Shown here: piece after piece, positions 8,370 through 16,169 of the stretch | How positions within the stretch are numbered: position 1 is the first letter of the stretch | How the letters are laid out: each line of letters starts with the position of its first letter | NCBI RefSeq assembly: GCF_025950235.1 | Contig: NZ_JAPDDT010000012.1 | Coordinates: forward strand, 62,001 to 126,000 | Direction: 5' to 3' | Source: Luteolibacter arcticus | Lineage (GTDB): Bacteria > Verrucomicrobiota > Verrucomicrobiia > Verrucomicrobiales > Akkermansiaceae | DNA: 64,000 bases | Notes under the pieces: model-generated | Seen by the model: the letters and a program-made list of their open reading frames with translations, nothing else | Told to the model about the DNA's origin: nothing | The model's database searches: none | Position numbers and translations under genes: made by a program

Positions 8370-10247
8370 ATGTACGACCGCAAGACTTGGATCGTCGTCA
8401 TCGCCTGCAGCCTGCTGCTCGCGGTAAACATCTTCTTTCAACAGAAGAATGGCCGGCTACTCGCCGAGCAGAAGCGCGAGCAGGCCGCCATCGAGGCCGC
8501 CAAAAAGCCCGCGGACACACCCGCCGCCACGCCGACTGCGCCTGAAGACAAGGTGGGCACGCTGGTCGAGTCCGAGCCGCCGGCCCAGATGGCCGAGCAG
8601 CTTGTGACGATGGAGACCTCGGAGACGACTTTCACTTTCACCTCCATCGGTGGTGGCCTGAAGACCGCCGAGTTCAAGAATCAGACTCCCGGCTTGGAAG
8701 GCCCGGTGCTGCTCAATCGCCACGGCAGCAGCCCGATCGGCGCGATTGCCGATAGCCCGGACCGGCTGGAGGCGACCGCTTACGAATTCGTCGAGGGCGA
8801 GTCGGTGAAGTTCCCGGACTCCACGCACTACAAGTCGATCGTCTTCCGCGGCAAGCTGCCGTCTGGCCTGTGGGCCAAGAAGACCTGGTCGCTCCGCGAG
8901 ACCGGCAACGAGGGCGACCCGTACACCCTCGATTTCAAGCTCCACCTGGAGAACAGCACGCAGGCCACCGTCAATCTGGAGAACTTCAGCCTCTTCCTCG
9001 GCGTCGCTTCCCCGCTCGACACGGTCGAGACCGCCGCGCAGACCGGTTTCGTCTGGCTGAATGACCGCAGCTTCACCTTCACGGCGGCCACCGCCTTCGC
9101 TGGCGGCTGGTTCAGCAAGGAGCGCTCGGTGATCACCGAGAGCCTGGAGAAGGCCGAGATCGCCGGTGTGGCGAACCAGTTCTTCGCCACCGCGATCAAG
9201 CTCAACGAACCGGGCAAGTCGCTGGTCTGGGCCAAGGTCGCCGACGTGACCCTCAAGCCCGGCGCGAAGCCGCTCAAGGCGGTCCGTGCCGGTCTCCAGC
9301 TCCCTGCCGCGACCCTCGCCCCCGGCGAGCCGAAGGTAATGAACTACGTCGTTTTTGCCGGCCCCAAGCAAAACCGTGTGCTCCGCAAGATGGGCGACGA
9401 CTGGGGCAAGCTGATGAACTACGGCTTTTTCAGCCCCTTCAGCCGGTTCATGAACTGGTCGTTGTGGTGGGTCCACGCCGGTCTCGACAAGATCTCCGGC
9501 AAGTGGGCGTGGGGCCTCTCCGTCATCGTCCTGACCATCCTCCTGCGCACCGTCATCTGGCCGCTCTATAACCGCTCCAACCGGACCATGAAGCGGATGG
9601 CCAAGCTGAAGCCGGAGATCGACAAGCTGAAGGAGAAGTATCCGGACGATCCGCAGAAGATGAACACCGAGATGATGGGGATGTACCGCAAGTTCGGCAT
9701 CAACCCGCTCGGTGGCTGTCTGCCGATGTTCGCCCAGCTGCCGATCTTCTTCGGCTTCTACTCGATGCTCCTGCACGCCGTCGAGATGCGCGGCCAAGAG
9801 TTCCTCTGGGTCACCGATCTGTCGCAGCCGGATACCATCGCCCACCTCGCGGGCATTCCGATCAATCCGCTGCCGATCGTAATGGCGTTCACCAGCTTCG
9901 CCCAGATGGCAATGATGCCGAATACCGGCGGCGACAAGACGCAGATGGCGATCATGAAGATGATGCCGTTCTTCTTCCTCTTCATCTGCTACAATTTCGC
10001 CTCGGCGCTGGCCCTCTACTGGACCGTCTCGAATATTTTCTCGATCGGCCAGACCTGGCTGTCCAACCGCCTGCCCGAGCCCGAGCTGAAGGCAAAGGCC
10101 GGTGGCTCCAGCAAGAGCTGGGTCGAACGGATGGCCGAAAAGCAAGCCGACATGGAGCGCATGCGCCAGGCTCGCGGCCGGGTGGTGGACCCCAATACCG
10201 AGGATCCCGGCCCGTCCAAGAAGCGCCCGCCGCGGACGGGGGGCTGA
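8370..10247 (+). CDS. yidC: Membrane protein insertase YidC
   Basis: A 625-residue YidC/Oxa1 insertase, long Gram-negative form. TM1 is residues 8-22 (WIVVIACSLLLAVNI), followed by a Pro/Ala-rich linker and a large periplasmic beta domain (about 75-350). The conserved insertase core follows (ILLRTVIWPLYNRS with the groove arginine, then MMGMYRKFGINPLGGCLPMFAQLPIFFGFYSMLL, later MKMMPFFFLFICYNFASALALYWTVSNIFSIGQ). The positively charged tail (KSWVERMAEKQADMERMRQARGR...) is typical for ribosome contact. It works with SecYEG or alone in the inner membrane. It is the last gene of the rpmH block; palindromes at 10251-10299 follow directly. Confidence 0.97.
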   Translation: MYDRKTWIVVIACSLLLAVNIFFQQKNGRLLAEQKREQAAIEAAKKPADTPAATPTAPEDKVGTLVESEPPAQMAEQLVTMETSETTFTFTSIGGGLKTAEFKNQTPGLEGPVLLNRHGSSPIGAIADSPDRLEATAYEFVEGESVKFPDSTHYKSIVFRGKLPSGLWAKKTWSLRETGNEGDPYTLDFKLHLENSTQATVNLENFSLFLGVASPLDTVETAAQTGFVWLNDRSFTFTAATAFAGGWFSKERSVITESLEKAEIAGVANQFFATAIKLNEPGKSLVWAKVADVTLKPGAKPLKAVRAGLQLPAATLAPGEPKVMNYVVFAGPKQNRVLRKMGDDWGKLMNYGFFSPFSRFMNWSLWWVHAGLDKISGKWAWGLSVIVLTILLRTVIWPLYNRSNRTMKRMAKLKPEIDKLKEKYPDDPQKMNTEMMGMYRKFGINPLGGCLPMFAQLPIFFGFYSMLLHAVEMRGQEFLWVTDLSQPDTIAHLAGIPINPLPIVMAFTSFAQMAMMPNTGGDKTQMAIMKMMPFFFLFICYNFASALALYWTVSNIFSIGQTWLSNRLPEPELKAKAGGSSKSWVERMAEKQADMERMRQARGRVVDPNTEDPGPSKKRPPRTGG

Positions 10248-10250
10248 TAT

Positions 10251-10299
10251 GGAGTGTGGACATTCTGTCCACGCTGCGTCGACGGAACGTCGACACTCC
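10251..10299. repeat. Nested palindrome (three-way junction) after yidC
   Basis: Outer arms GGAGTGT (10251-10257) and ACACTCC (10293-10299) enclose two perfect hairpins: GTGGACA-TTC-TGTCCAC (10256-10272) and GTCGACG-GAA-CGTCGAC (10278-10294). The whole could fold as a Y-shaped structure 4 nt after the yidC stop. There is no U-tract. It may stabilise the yidC 3' end or be a REP-like repeat. Confidence 0.65.
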
Positions 10300-10355
10300 T
10301 TAATGTCACGAAGCCTGCATTGGACGAAACGCCAGTCGCGGTTAGGGTGGCTCCT

Positions 10356-10724
10356 ATGGCGACGGAGCGACGCAATGTGATCGGCGGAGTCCTGCAAGCT
10401 TGCTCGACCAAGCCAATGACCGGTTTCTTCCGCGACGGCTGCTGCCGCACCGGTCGCGGCGATGTCGGCGTCCACGTCATCTGCGCGAGCGTGACGGAGG
10501 AATTCCTAGCGTGGTCCAAGGCCCGCGGGAACGACCTCAGCACGCCGCGCCCGGAGTTCGACTTTCCCGGCCTGAAGCCCGGCGACCGCTGGTGCCTGTG
10601 TGCCGCCCGCTGGAAGGAGGCGCTGGATCAGGGCCATGCGCCCGCCGTGGTGCTGGAGGCAACCCACGAATCGGCGCTCGAATTCGTCGATCTCGCCGAC
10701 CTGCGGGCGCACGCGATGCGGTGA
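10356..10724 (+). CDS. DUF2237 family protein
   Basis: A 122-residue member of the conserved DUF2237 family. The diagnostic blocks are all present: NVIGGVLQACSTKPMTGFFRDGCCRTG, DVGVHVICASVTEEFLAWSKARGNDLSTP, and FPGLKPGDRWCLCAARWKEALDQGHAPAVVLEATHESALEFV. The conserved cysteines (CST, GCC, C in HVICA, CLCAA) suggest metal or redox chemistry, but no function is established for the family. The ATG at 10356 is preceded by AGGGTGG at good spacing, which decides the start over the upstream ATG at 10254. It is a single gene after the yidC operon. Confidence 0.92.
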   Translation: MATERRNVIGGVLQACSTKPMTGFFRDGCCRTGRGDVGVHVICASVTEEFLAWSKARGNDLSTPRPEFDFPGLKPGDRWCLCAARWKEALDQGHAPAVVLEATHESALEFVDLADLRAHAMR

Positions 10725-10857
10725 TTTGCGGGGAACTCGCAATTCATTCCGCTGGGCAGGACTGGCGACTCCCGGCGTTCCGGGACGTTCCGGAAACAGG
10801 CTAACATGGCGTTGCTGGAGGCTTCCCCCGAGCGCGCGGGAGCCGGGCTGCCCCTAA

Positions 10858-11037
10858 CTGCGGGGTGACGTGGGAGCTTGGAATGACTTCCGCACCATCG
10901 GCACGGTCGATGACCTGCCGGCTGTCGATGTCACCGACGGTTCCCCGTTGAATGCCGTGGTGGTCCGGATTCCGCGTAGCAACGCCGGAGTCGACGGAAA
11001 GCTCTTCGGCCGCGTCGTAGCCACCAAGCAGCCCTGA
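10858..11037 (+). pseudogene. Orphan C-terminal fragment of a large secreted protein
   Basis: The 361-bp gap between the DUF2237 gene and the SnoaL-like gene contains a 59-codon open frame with no ATG, closed by TGA at 11035-11037. Its end, RIPRSNAGVDGKLFGRVVATKQP, resembles the extreme C-terminus of the giant secreted protein at 32775-37370 (SGGASRFGRVVVTLAAP). It also has the shape of the verrucomicrobial C-terminal beta tail. The simplest reading is a remnant left after loss of such a gene. The alternative is a chance frame. No start codon or ribosome binding site supports expression. Confidence 0.45.
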
Positions 11038-11085
11038 GATGGTCTCGAGGTGCGGGTCGTCTTGCCGGACTGCCGGCGCCTTGCT

Positions 11086-11460
11086 TCAAAGCGCCGTGGC
11101 CGAGGGAAGCGGGCAGACCTCCATGCCTTGGATCAATCCCTGCGCCATGGTGAAGCGATGTCCTACCCGCTCATCGGCTAGAACGGTTCCTGTCAGGTCG
11201 CGCACGACCTGATGCACCTCGACGAGGATCTGCCCCGAGTCCTGCGGGTAGAAAGCCAGCGGCTCCACCTTCGGGTCGATCTCGCTCCACTGCTCCGTCC
11301 AGTAGGCACGGACCTCATCGGGGCCACGGACGAACCCGCCTTTGAACGCTCGCGGCCAAGCCACGTCGGGCGTCATGAGAGGGAGGGCGGCGTCAATGTC
11401 CCGCGCGTTGAAGGCCGCGTAGGCTGCGCGGAGCAGGTCGATTTCTGGTGAGCTGGTCAT
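11086..11460 (-). CDS. SnoaL-like / NTF2-fold protein
   Basis: A 124-residue protein of the NTF2-like superfamily, SnoaL-like group. The N-terminus SPEIDLLRAAYAAFNARDIDAALPLMTPDVAWPRAFKGG is the usual alpha-helical lead with the D-A-L-P-L-M-T-P-D-V-x-W pattern. It is followed by GPDEVRAYWTEQWSEIDPKVEPLAFYPQDSGQILVEVHQVVRDLTG, the curved sheet that lines the pocket. Such proteins are small isomerases, cyclases or ligand binders; the substrate is unknown. The ATG at 11460 is used; the longer frame is a shadow of ppk1. It lies 14 bp downstream of ppk1 on the same strand and may be co-transcribed. Confidence 0.85.
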   Translation of the reverse strand: MTSSPEIDLLRAAYAAFNARDIDAALPLMTPDVAWPRAFKGGFVRGPDEVRAYWTEQWSEIDPKVEPLAFYPQDSGQILVEVHQVVRDLTGTVLADERVGHRFTMAQGLIQGMEVCPLPSATAL

Positions 11461-11474
11461 AAGCGGGGGGGGCT

Positions 11475-13565
11475 CTACTTCGGCCGGTGCGGCTCGAAGG
11501 TCATGGCGCGCTCGTGGTCGCGGGCTTTGGCGGCGCGGCGGGCTTCCCTGAAGAAGTAATCCTGGGCGCGGAATTTCTTTTCTCCGTCGGCGGGCTTCAG
11601 ACGCTCCGACGAGCCATCGGGCAGGATCTTCGAGGCCTGGGTGTTGTCTTGGAAGCACGACTCTAACAGGCGCAGCAGGCGGCGGCGTGCGCGGCTGTCC
11701 TCGACCGGCACCATCAGCTCGACGCGGCGGTCGAGATTGCGGCCCATCCAGTCGGCGGAGGCGATAAAGATCTCGGGATCGCCGCCGTGGTGGAAGTAGA
11801 AGATCCGGGCGTGCTCAAGGTAGCGGTCGATGATTGAGACGACGCGGATGTTCTTCGAGTGCCTCGCGTCGCCGGTCTTCAGGCAGCAGAGGCCGCGGAC
11901 GTTCAGCTTGATTTCCACGCCAGCCTTCGACGCCTGATAGAGCGCGGCGATGATGTCCGGGTCCTGGAGTGAATTCACCTTCGCGAGGATGCGTGCGGGT
12001 TCGCCTTGGCGGGCGCGCCCGGCTTCGGAGGCGATCAGGTCGAGCAGGCGCGGCTTCATCGCCGTGGGTGCGGGGACGAACCGCTGGAAGCGCAGCAGCT
12101 TCGAGCGACCGGTGACGGCATTGAAGAACAGCGAGGCGTCGGAGCCGTATTCCGGCCGGCAGGTGAGCAGGGAAATATCGGTGTAGAGGCGGGCGGTGCT
12201 CTCGTTGTAGTTGCCGGTGCCGAGGTGGACGTAGCGGCGCAGGCGGCCGTCCTCGCGGCGGACCACGAGGCAGATCTTCGCGTGGGTTTTGAGGCCCTTC
12301 ACGCCATACACGATCTGCGCTCCGGCGCGCTGGAGTTCCTCGGCGCGGAGCAGGTTGCGCGCTTCGTCGAAGCGGGCCTTTAGCTCGACCAGCACGGTCA
12401 CGGCCTTGCCGTTCTCCGCCGCGCGGATCAGGGCGTCGATGATCCGCGACTGCTTTGCGGTGCGGTAGAGGACCTGCTTGATCGAGACGACCTGTGGGTC
12501 ATTGGCGGCTTCCTCGACCAGGCGCATCACGGGTTCGAAGCTCTCGTAGGGATGGTGCAGCAGCAGGTCGCGGCGGCCGATCGCGTCGAAGATCGAATCG
12601 CCCGGTTCCAGATCCGGCGAGGGTTGGGAGGGCCAGTCCTCATCGCGCAGGTGATCGAAGCCGGGGGTGAAGGCGAGATCCATGAAGCCGGAGAGCGCCA
12701 GCGGCCCGGCAAGGCGGTAGGTGCCTTCCGAGGGCGCACCGCAGACTTCCTGGATCACCTTCGCCAAGTCGCGAGGCAGTGTGGCGGGAAGCTCCAACCG
12801 CACGGTGCCGGAGAGCTTGCGCGCGGCGAGGACATCTTCCATCTCTCCGGCCAGGTCGTCGGCGTCTTCTTCTTGCACGGCGATATCGCCATTGCGGGTG
12901 ACGCGGAAGCAGGCGGTCGCCTCGACAACCTCGCCGGGGAACAACTCTCCGGCGTGGCGTGCCACCACGTCCTCGATCAGCACGAAGGCGACGCCTTCGG
13001 CATCTCCGACGGAAACCCGGCGACCGAGTCCGTCGGGGATCGGGATCAGGGCGTGGCGGATCGCGCCGGTCTCGCCATCGGCGATGCGGCAGGCGACGAT
13101 GAGTTGCAGCGCGGGCACCAGCGGCGGCTCCTCGCCCGAGACCACTGCCAGCGGCGTGAGCAGCGGCGAAATCGAATCGTGGAAGGCCTCGGCCACCTTG
13201 TTGGTCTGCGCCGGGGAAAGATCCTTCGTGTCTAACAGGCGAATCCCGGACTCATGGAGCGCGGGGCAGAGCACCTTGGTGAAAAGCTCATACTGGTCCT
13301 CGGTCATCTGCTGCACCCGCTTGCGGATCGCGGCAAGCTGCTGGACCGGGGTGAGGCCAGAGGGGTCGGGGTTCTTCCGGCCGCTGCGGCGCAGCAGGAT
13401 CAGGCTGCCCACGCGAACCTGGAAGAACTCATCGAGGTTCGAAGCGGAGATCGCCAGGAACTTCACCCGCTCTAACAGCGGAAGGTCGCTCCGCAGCGCC
13501 TCGTTCAGCACGCGCTGGTTGAATTCCAGCCAGGACAGCTCGCGGTTGATGAAGGGAAGCTGCAT
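11475..13565 (-). CDS. ppk1: Polyphosphate kinase 1
   Basis: A 696-residue PPK1, which reversibly polymerises the gamma phosphate of ATP into polyphosphate at the membrane. The N-terminus INRELSWLEFNQRVL is diagnostic. The autophosphorylated histidine is H428 in YGVKGLKTHAKICLV, followed by VHLGTGNYNESTARLYTD (447-462). A second PLD-like half carries FYFHHGGDPEIFIASADWMGRNLDRRVE. The start is the ATG at 13565, because upstream sequence is a repeat. It lies downstream of the Ppx-like gene on the same strand, separated by 114 bp of heptamer repeats that could hide the start codon in a hairpin. With Ppx-like and ppk2 it forms a polyphosphate island. Confidence 0.97.
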   Translation of the reverse strand: MQLPFINRELSWLEFNQRVLNEALRSDLPLLERVKFLAISASNLDEFFQVRVGSLILLRRSGRKNPDPSGLTPVQQLAAIRKRVQQMTEDQYELFTKVLCPALHESGIRLLDTKDLSPAQTNKVAEAFHDSISPLLTPLAVVSGEEPPLVPALQLIVACRIADGETGAIRHALIPIPDGLGRRVSVGDAEGVAFVLIEDVVARHAGELFPGEVVEATACFRVTRNGDIAVQEEDADDLAGEMEDVLAARKLSGTVRLELPATLPRDLAKVIQEVCGAPSEGTYRLAGPLALSGFMDLAFTPGFDHLRDEDWPSQPSPDLEPGDSIFDAIGRRDLLLHHPYESFEPVMRLVEEAANDPQVVSIKQVLYRTAKQSRIIDALIRAAENGKAVTVLVELKARFDEARNLLRAEELQRAGAQIVYGVKGLKTHAKICLVVRREDGRLRRYVHLGTGNYNESTARLYTDISLLTCRPEYGSDASLFFNAVTGRSKLLRFQRFVPAPTAMKPRLLDLIASEAGRARQGEPARILAKVNSLQDPDIIAALYQASKAGVEIKLNVRGLCCLKTGDARHSKNIRVVSIIDRYLEHARIFYFHHGGDPEIFIASADWMGRNLDRRVELMVPVEDSRARRRLLRLLESCFQDNTQASKILPDGSSERLKPADGEKKFRAQDYFFREARRAAKARDHERAMTFEPHRPK

Positions 13566-13678
13566 AGATGGTAGATGGGAGATCGTGGATGGTAGATGAA
13601 AGGCAATCGTGCGGGGCGCTGGCAGGGGGCTTCTGGCATTTTCATCTACGATCTGCCATCTCCCATCTGCCATCTTTG
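13566..13678. repeat. Inverted pair of heptamer arrays abutting the ppk1 start
   Basis: Five heptamers of AGATNNN type at 13566-13600 (one begins GGAT) face five heptamers of ATCTNNN type at 13644-13678. The two arrays are inverted copies of each other over about 36 bp, with a 43-bp spacer. The first array begins at the base immediately upstream of the ppk1 ATG (minus strand). In an mRNA read from the Ppx-like gene into ppk1 the arrays could form a long imperfect stem ending at the start codon. No Shine-Dalgarno is seen. Confidence 0.8.
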
Positions 13679-13679
13679 G

Positions 13680-15233
13680 CTACCCCGCGTCATCGATCAC
13701 GACTTCGAGGCCGAAGACCTGCTCGAACAAGTCCGCCTTCGACGCCATGGCGAGACGCTCCACTGCCGCGTCATGCAGACCGGGAAGGGCGAGTCGCAGG
13801 CGGCGGTCGTCGCGGCGGACGATGATTTCATGCACCCGCTGGTCGTGCGTCCGCTCCAAGGCATCGGCGACGCGGAGCAGGGCGGACAGCTTCGCGACGC
13901 GGATACGATCGACGGTGTCGAGGTCGCGGTAGTTCGGGTGATCGGTGCGCGGGCCGGAGTGGCGGTGGTAGCGGGCGATCATCGCGATCATGTTGATATC
14001 GAGCCGGTCGAGCCCGAAGATCTCGCTGTTGAGGATGATGTATTCCGAGTGCTTGTGGTGGGCGCGCGGGCTGACGAAGGTGCCGACCTCGTGGAGGATC
14101 GCGGCGACTTGCAGTAGCATGGCATCGTGCTTGGTCATGCCGTGCAGGTCCTGCAGCTCGGTGAAGAGGTGGTGGCAAAGCTTCCCGACATGCTCGCCGT
14201 GCCGCGGGTCGGACTGATAGCGGGAGGCGAGGATTTTCGCGGAGCGCAGCACTTCCTGGTCCAAGGTGCCGGCGAGGCTGCCTGAGACCAGCAGGTCTAA
14301 CAAGATGCCCTGCTCGTAGTCGCTCGCAGGGACGTGAAGTTCCTTCAGGCCGAAGGTTTCGGCGATGGCGAGGTTGGTCTCCAGCGCCGGCAGCAGCGCC
14401 TCGGCGGTCTGATAGTCGATCTGGTAGCGATTGACCAAATCCAGCTCGCTCATCTGCGAGGCTTCGACCGCGAGCTTCTGAAGCGCCTTCGTGGAGACCG
14501 CGGTGCCGGCGGCTCCTTTGGTGAGCTGGCGGGCGATCTGTTGGATTTCGTAGCCGATGACGACCAGCCCTTCGAGCGTCACGTCGTGGTAGTCGAAGCG
14601 CATCTGGGCGAGGTTGCCGGAGGTGTGCTCGCGGATCACGCGCAGCATGGATGGGCCTTCGGCGTGGGATGCGTCGGTCGCCTCCCTGGTGCGGTGCGTG
14701 CCCAGCCGGTAGCTGGTGTAGCGGGTGATCGCTCCATCCTGGAACAGCAGCGCGCGGGTATTTCCGGGGCCGACGTGGACCACCAGCGCGCAGCGGCGCT
14801 TCATCGCCGGGGTGTCTTTCAGGCGGCGGCGGGTCTTGAGATAGATCAGCCGGGTCATCTCGCCGTCGTCGATCGGATTGATCGACAGCCCGCAGGCGAT
14901 GCGGATGCGGTTGAGGAAAATATCGTGATTGGTGGCCTCGATCAGGATGTTCGTCGCCACCGCGCGGGTCACCTGACGGCCATCGGCCCCGTATTCCGAG
15001 AGCGCGTGCTGATAGTCGTGGAGGATCTCGACGATGCGCTCGGTGGTTTCCGCGCTGACTTTTCCGTGGCGGAAGACGTCGCGGGCGAGGGGGGCTGGCT
15101 GCTCCAGGAAATCCACGGCCTGGTGGGTCCCGTCCGGCAGGGTTTCCGCGACCATCATCGACACGGAACTCGCTCCGACGTGGATCGCGGTGACGAGCGA
15201 ACCGGGGGCGTCGGAGACGGGCGTGGCAGGCAT
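13680..15233 (-). CDS. Ppx/GppA-family phosphatase with HD-type C-terminal domain (exopolyphosphatase-like)
   Basis: A 517-residue Ppx/GppA-type protein. The N-terminal ASKHA part shows TAIHVGASSVSMMV (14-28), VTRAVATNILIEATN (88-102), GEMTRLIYLKTRRRL and the glycine loop VVHVGPGNTRALLF (151-164). The C-terminal HD-like part has RHGEHVGKLCHHLFTEL and AAILHEVGTFVSPRAHHKHSEYII. The phosphate-1 loop usually reads AIDxGSNS; here Asp is replaced by His17 and the second loop lacks the usual DIGGGS. Activity may therefore differ from E. coli Ppx. The start is the ATG at 15233. It lies upstream of ppk1 and divergent from ppk2, so a role in polyphosphate turnover is likely. Confidence 0.88.
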   Translation of the reverse strand: MPATPVSDAPGSLVTAIHVGASSVSMMVAETLPDGTHQAVDFLEQPAPLARDVFRHGKVSAETTERIVEILHDYQHALSEYGADGRQVTRAVATNILIEATNHDIFLNRIRIACGLSINPIDDGEMTRLIYLKTRRRLKDTPAMKRRCALVVHVGPGNTRALLFQDGAITRYTSYRLGTHRTREATDASHAEGPSMLRVIREHTSGNLAQMRFDYHDVTLEGLVVIGYEIQQIARQLTKGAAGTAVSTKALQKLAVEASQMSELDLVNRYQIDYQTAEALLPALETNLAIAETFGLKELHVPASDYEQGILLDLLVSGSLAGTLDQEVLRSAKILASRYQSDPRHGEHVGKLCHHLFTELQDLHGMTKHDAMLLQVAAILHEVGTFVSPRAHHKHSEYIILNSEIFGLDRLDINMIAMIARYHRHSGPRTDHPNYRDLDTVDRIRVAKLSALLRVADALERTHDQRVHEIIVRRDDRRLRLALPGLHDAAVERLAMASKADLFEQVFGLEVVIDDAG

Positions 15234-15266
15234 CGCCCGAAGACAGCGCGGGAATCCCCGGCTTTC

Positions 15267-15285
15267 AATGACGAATGTGTGACGG
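15267..15285 (-). promoter_or_regulatory. Candidate Pho box between ppx-like and ppk2
   Basis: On the minus strand the sequence CGTCACACATTCGTCATTG contains two GTCA half-sites exactly 11 bp apart, the spacing of PhoB direct repeats. It lies in the 113-bp divergent region between two polyphosphate genes, where phosphate control is expected. The flanking bases fit the PhoB consensus only partly, and no -10 box was identified. Confidence 0.35.
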
Positions 15286-15346
15286 ACCTTTCCGAAAACG
15301 AGTCCATGCTTGCCAGTGTGGCAGCTCGCCCGGAACATGCAGCCCG

Positions 15347-16168
15347 ATGAAAATCGGCGACGCGCTGAAACACTACCGGGTGAAACCTGGCGACAAGGTG
15401 GCCCTTTCCGCCATCAATGCGGCCGACGCCTCGCTCTACGAGGGCGGCAAATCGGCCTCGCTGGAGCTGTTTGACGAGCTGCGCGACGAGCTCCAGGAAC
15501 TGCAAAAGGTTCTCTACGCGCAGAACAAGCACCGCGTCCTCATCGTGCTCCAGGCGATGGACAGCGGTGGGAAGGACGGCTGCGTGAAACACGTTTTCTC
15601 CCGCGTGGACCCGCAGGGCGTGAACGTGAAGGCCTTCAAAAAGCCGAGCGAGGAGGAGTTGGCGCACGATTTCCTGTGGCGCGTCCACCAGCACGTGCCG
15701 GGGAATGGCCAGATCGTCATCTTCAATCGCAGCCACTATGAGGACATCCTCGCGGTGCGGGTGAAGAAGCTTTTCGGCGACGAGGTCTGGAAACGCCGCT
15801 ACCGCCATGTGATTGAGTTCGAGCGGATGCTGGCGGAGGAGGGGACCACGATCATCAAGTTGTTCCTCCACATTTCGAAGGACGAGCAGAAGCGCCGGCT
15901 GGAGTCGCGCCTCGCCAACCCGGCGAAGTACTGGAAATTCAATCCCGACGATCTCTCCGACCGCGCCCGCTGGGATGATTTCCAGAAGGGCTACGAGGAT
16001 CTCATTGAGAAAACGAGCACCGACCAGGCGCCGTGGTTCATCATCCCCGGCGACCGCAAGTGGTACCGCAACCTCGTAGTGGCCCGCATCATGGTGGACG
16101 TTCTGCGGGGCTTGAAGATGGAGTTCCCGACGGTGAATTGGGACCCGCGATCGGTGGTCATCGAGTGA
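15347..16168 (+). CDS. ppk2: Polyphosphate kinase 2 family protein
   Basis: A 273-residue PPK2, a P-loop kinase that moves phosphate between polyphosphate and nucleotides. Walker A is A70-MDSGGKDG-78, Walker B is N127-RSHYED-133, and the linking block VNVKAFKKPSEEELAHDFLWRVHQHVPG is typical. The lid region RRLESRLANPAKYWKFNPDDLSDRARWDDF is complete. The length fits the single-domain class I/III group; whether it prefers ADP or AMP cannot be decided here. The start is the ATG at 15347. It is divergent from the Ppx-like gene and ppk1, and the lipoprotein gene begins 1 base after its stop, so the two form an operon. Confidence 0.95.
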   Translation: MKIGDALKHYRVKPGDKVALSAINAADASLYEGGKSASLELFDELRDELQELQKVLYAQNKHRVLIVLQAMDSGGKDGCVKHVFSRVDPQGVNVKAFKKPSEEELAHDFLWRVHQHVPGNGQIVIFNRSHYEDILAVRVKKLFGDEVWKRRYRHVIEFERMLAEEGTTIIKLFLHISKDEQKRRLESRLANPAKYWKFNPDDLSDRARWDDFQKGYEDLIEKTSTDQAPWFIIPGDRKWYRNLVVARIMVDVLRGLKMEFPTVNWDPRSVVIE

Positions 16169-16169
16169 C

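Noticed and set aside
8457..10475. A 672-codon open frame antisense to yidC, and similar long antisense frames at 33345-35780, 39363-41576, 60043-61983 and 52875-53879
   Set aside because: They mirror strongly conserved genes on the other strand. Long antisense frames are common in GC-rich DNA with G/C-ending codons. Their translations are rich in Arg/His/Gly and show no motif.
13566..13678. A CRISPR array
   Set aside because: The unit is only 7 bp with no spacers of constant length, and no cas gene is present in the window. The same applies to the other heptamer arrays.
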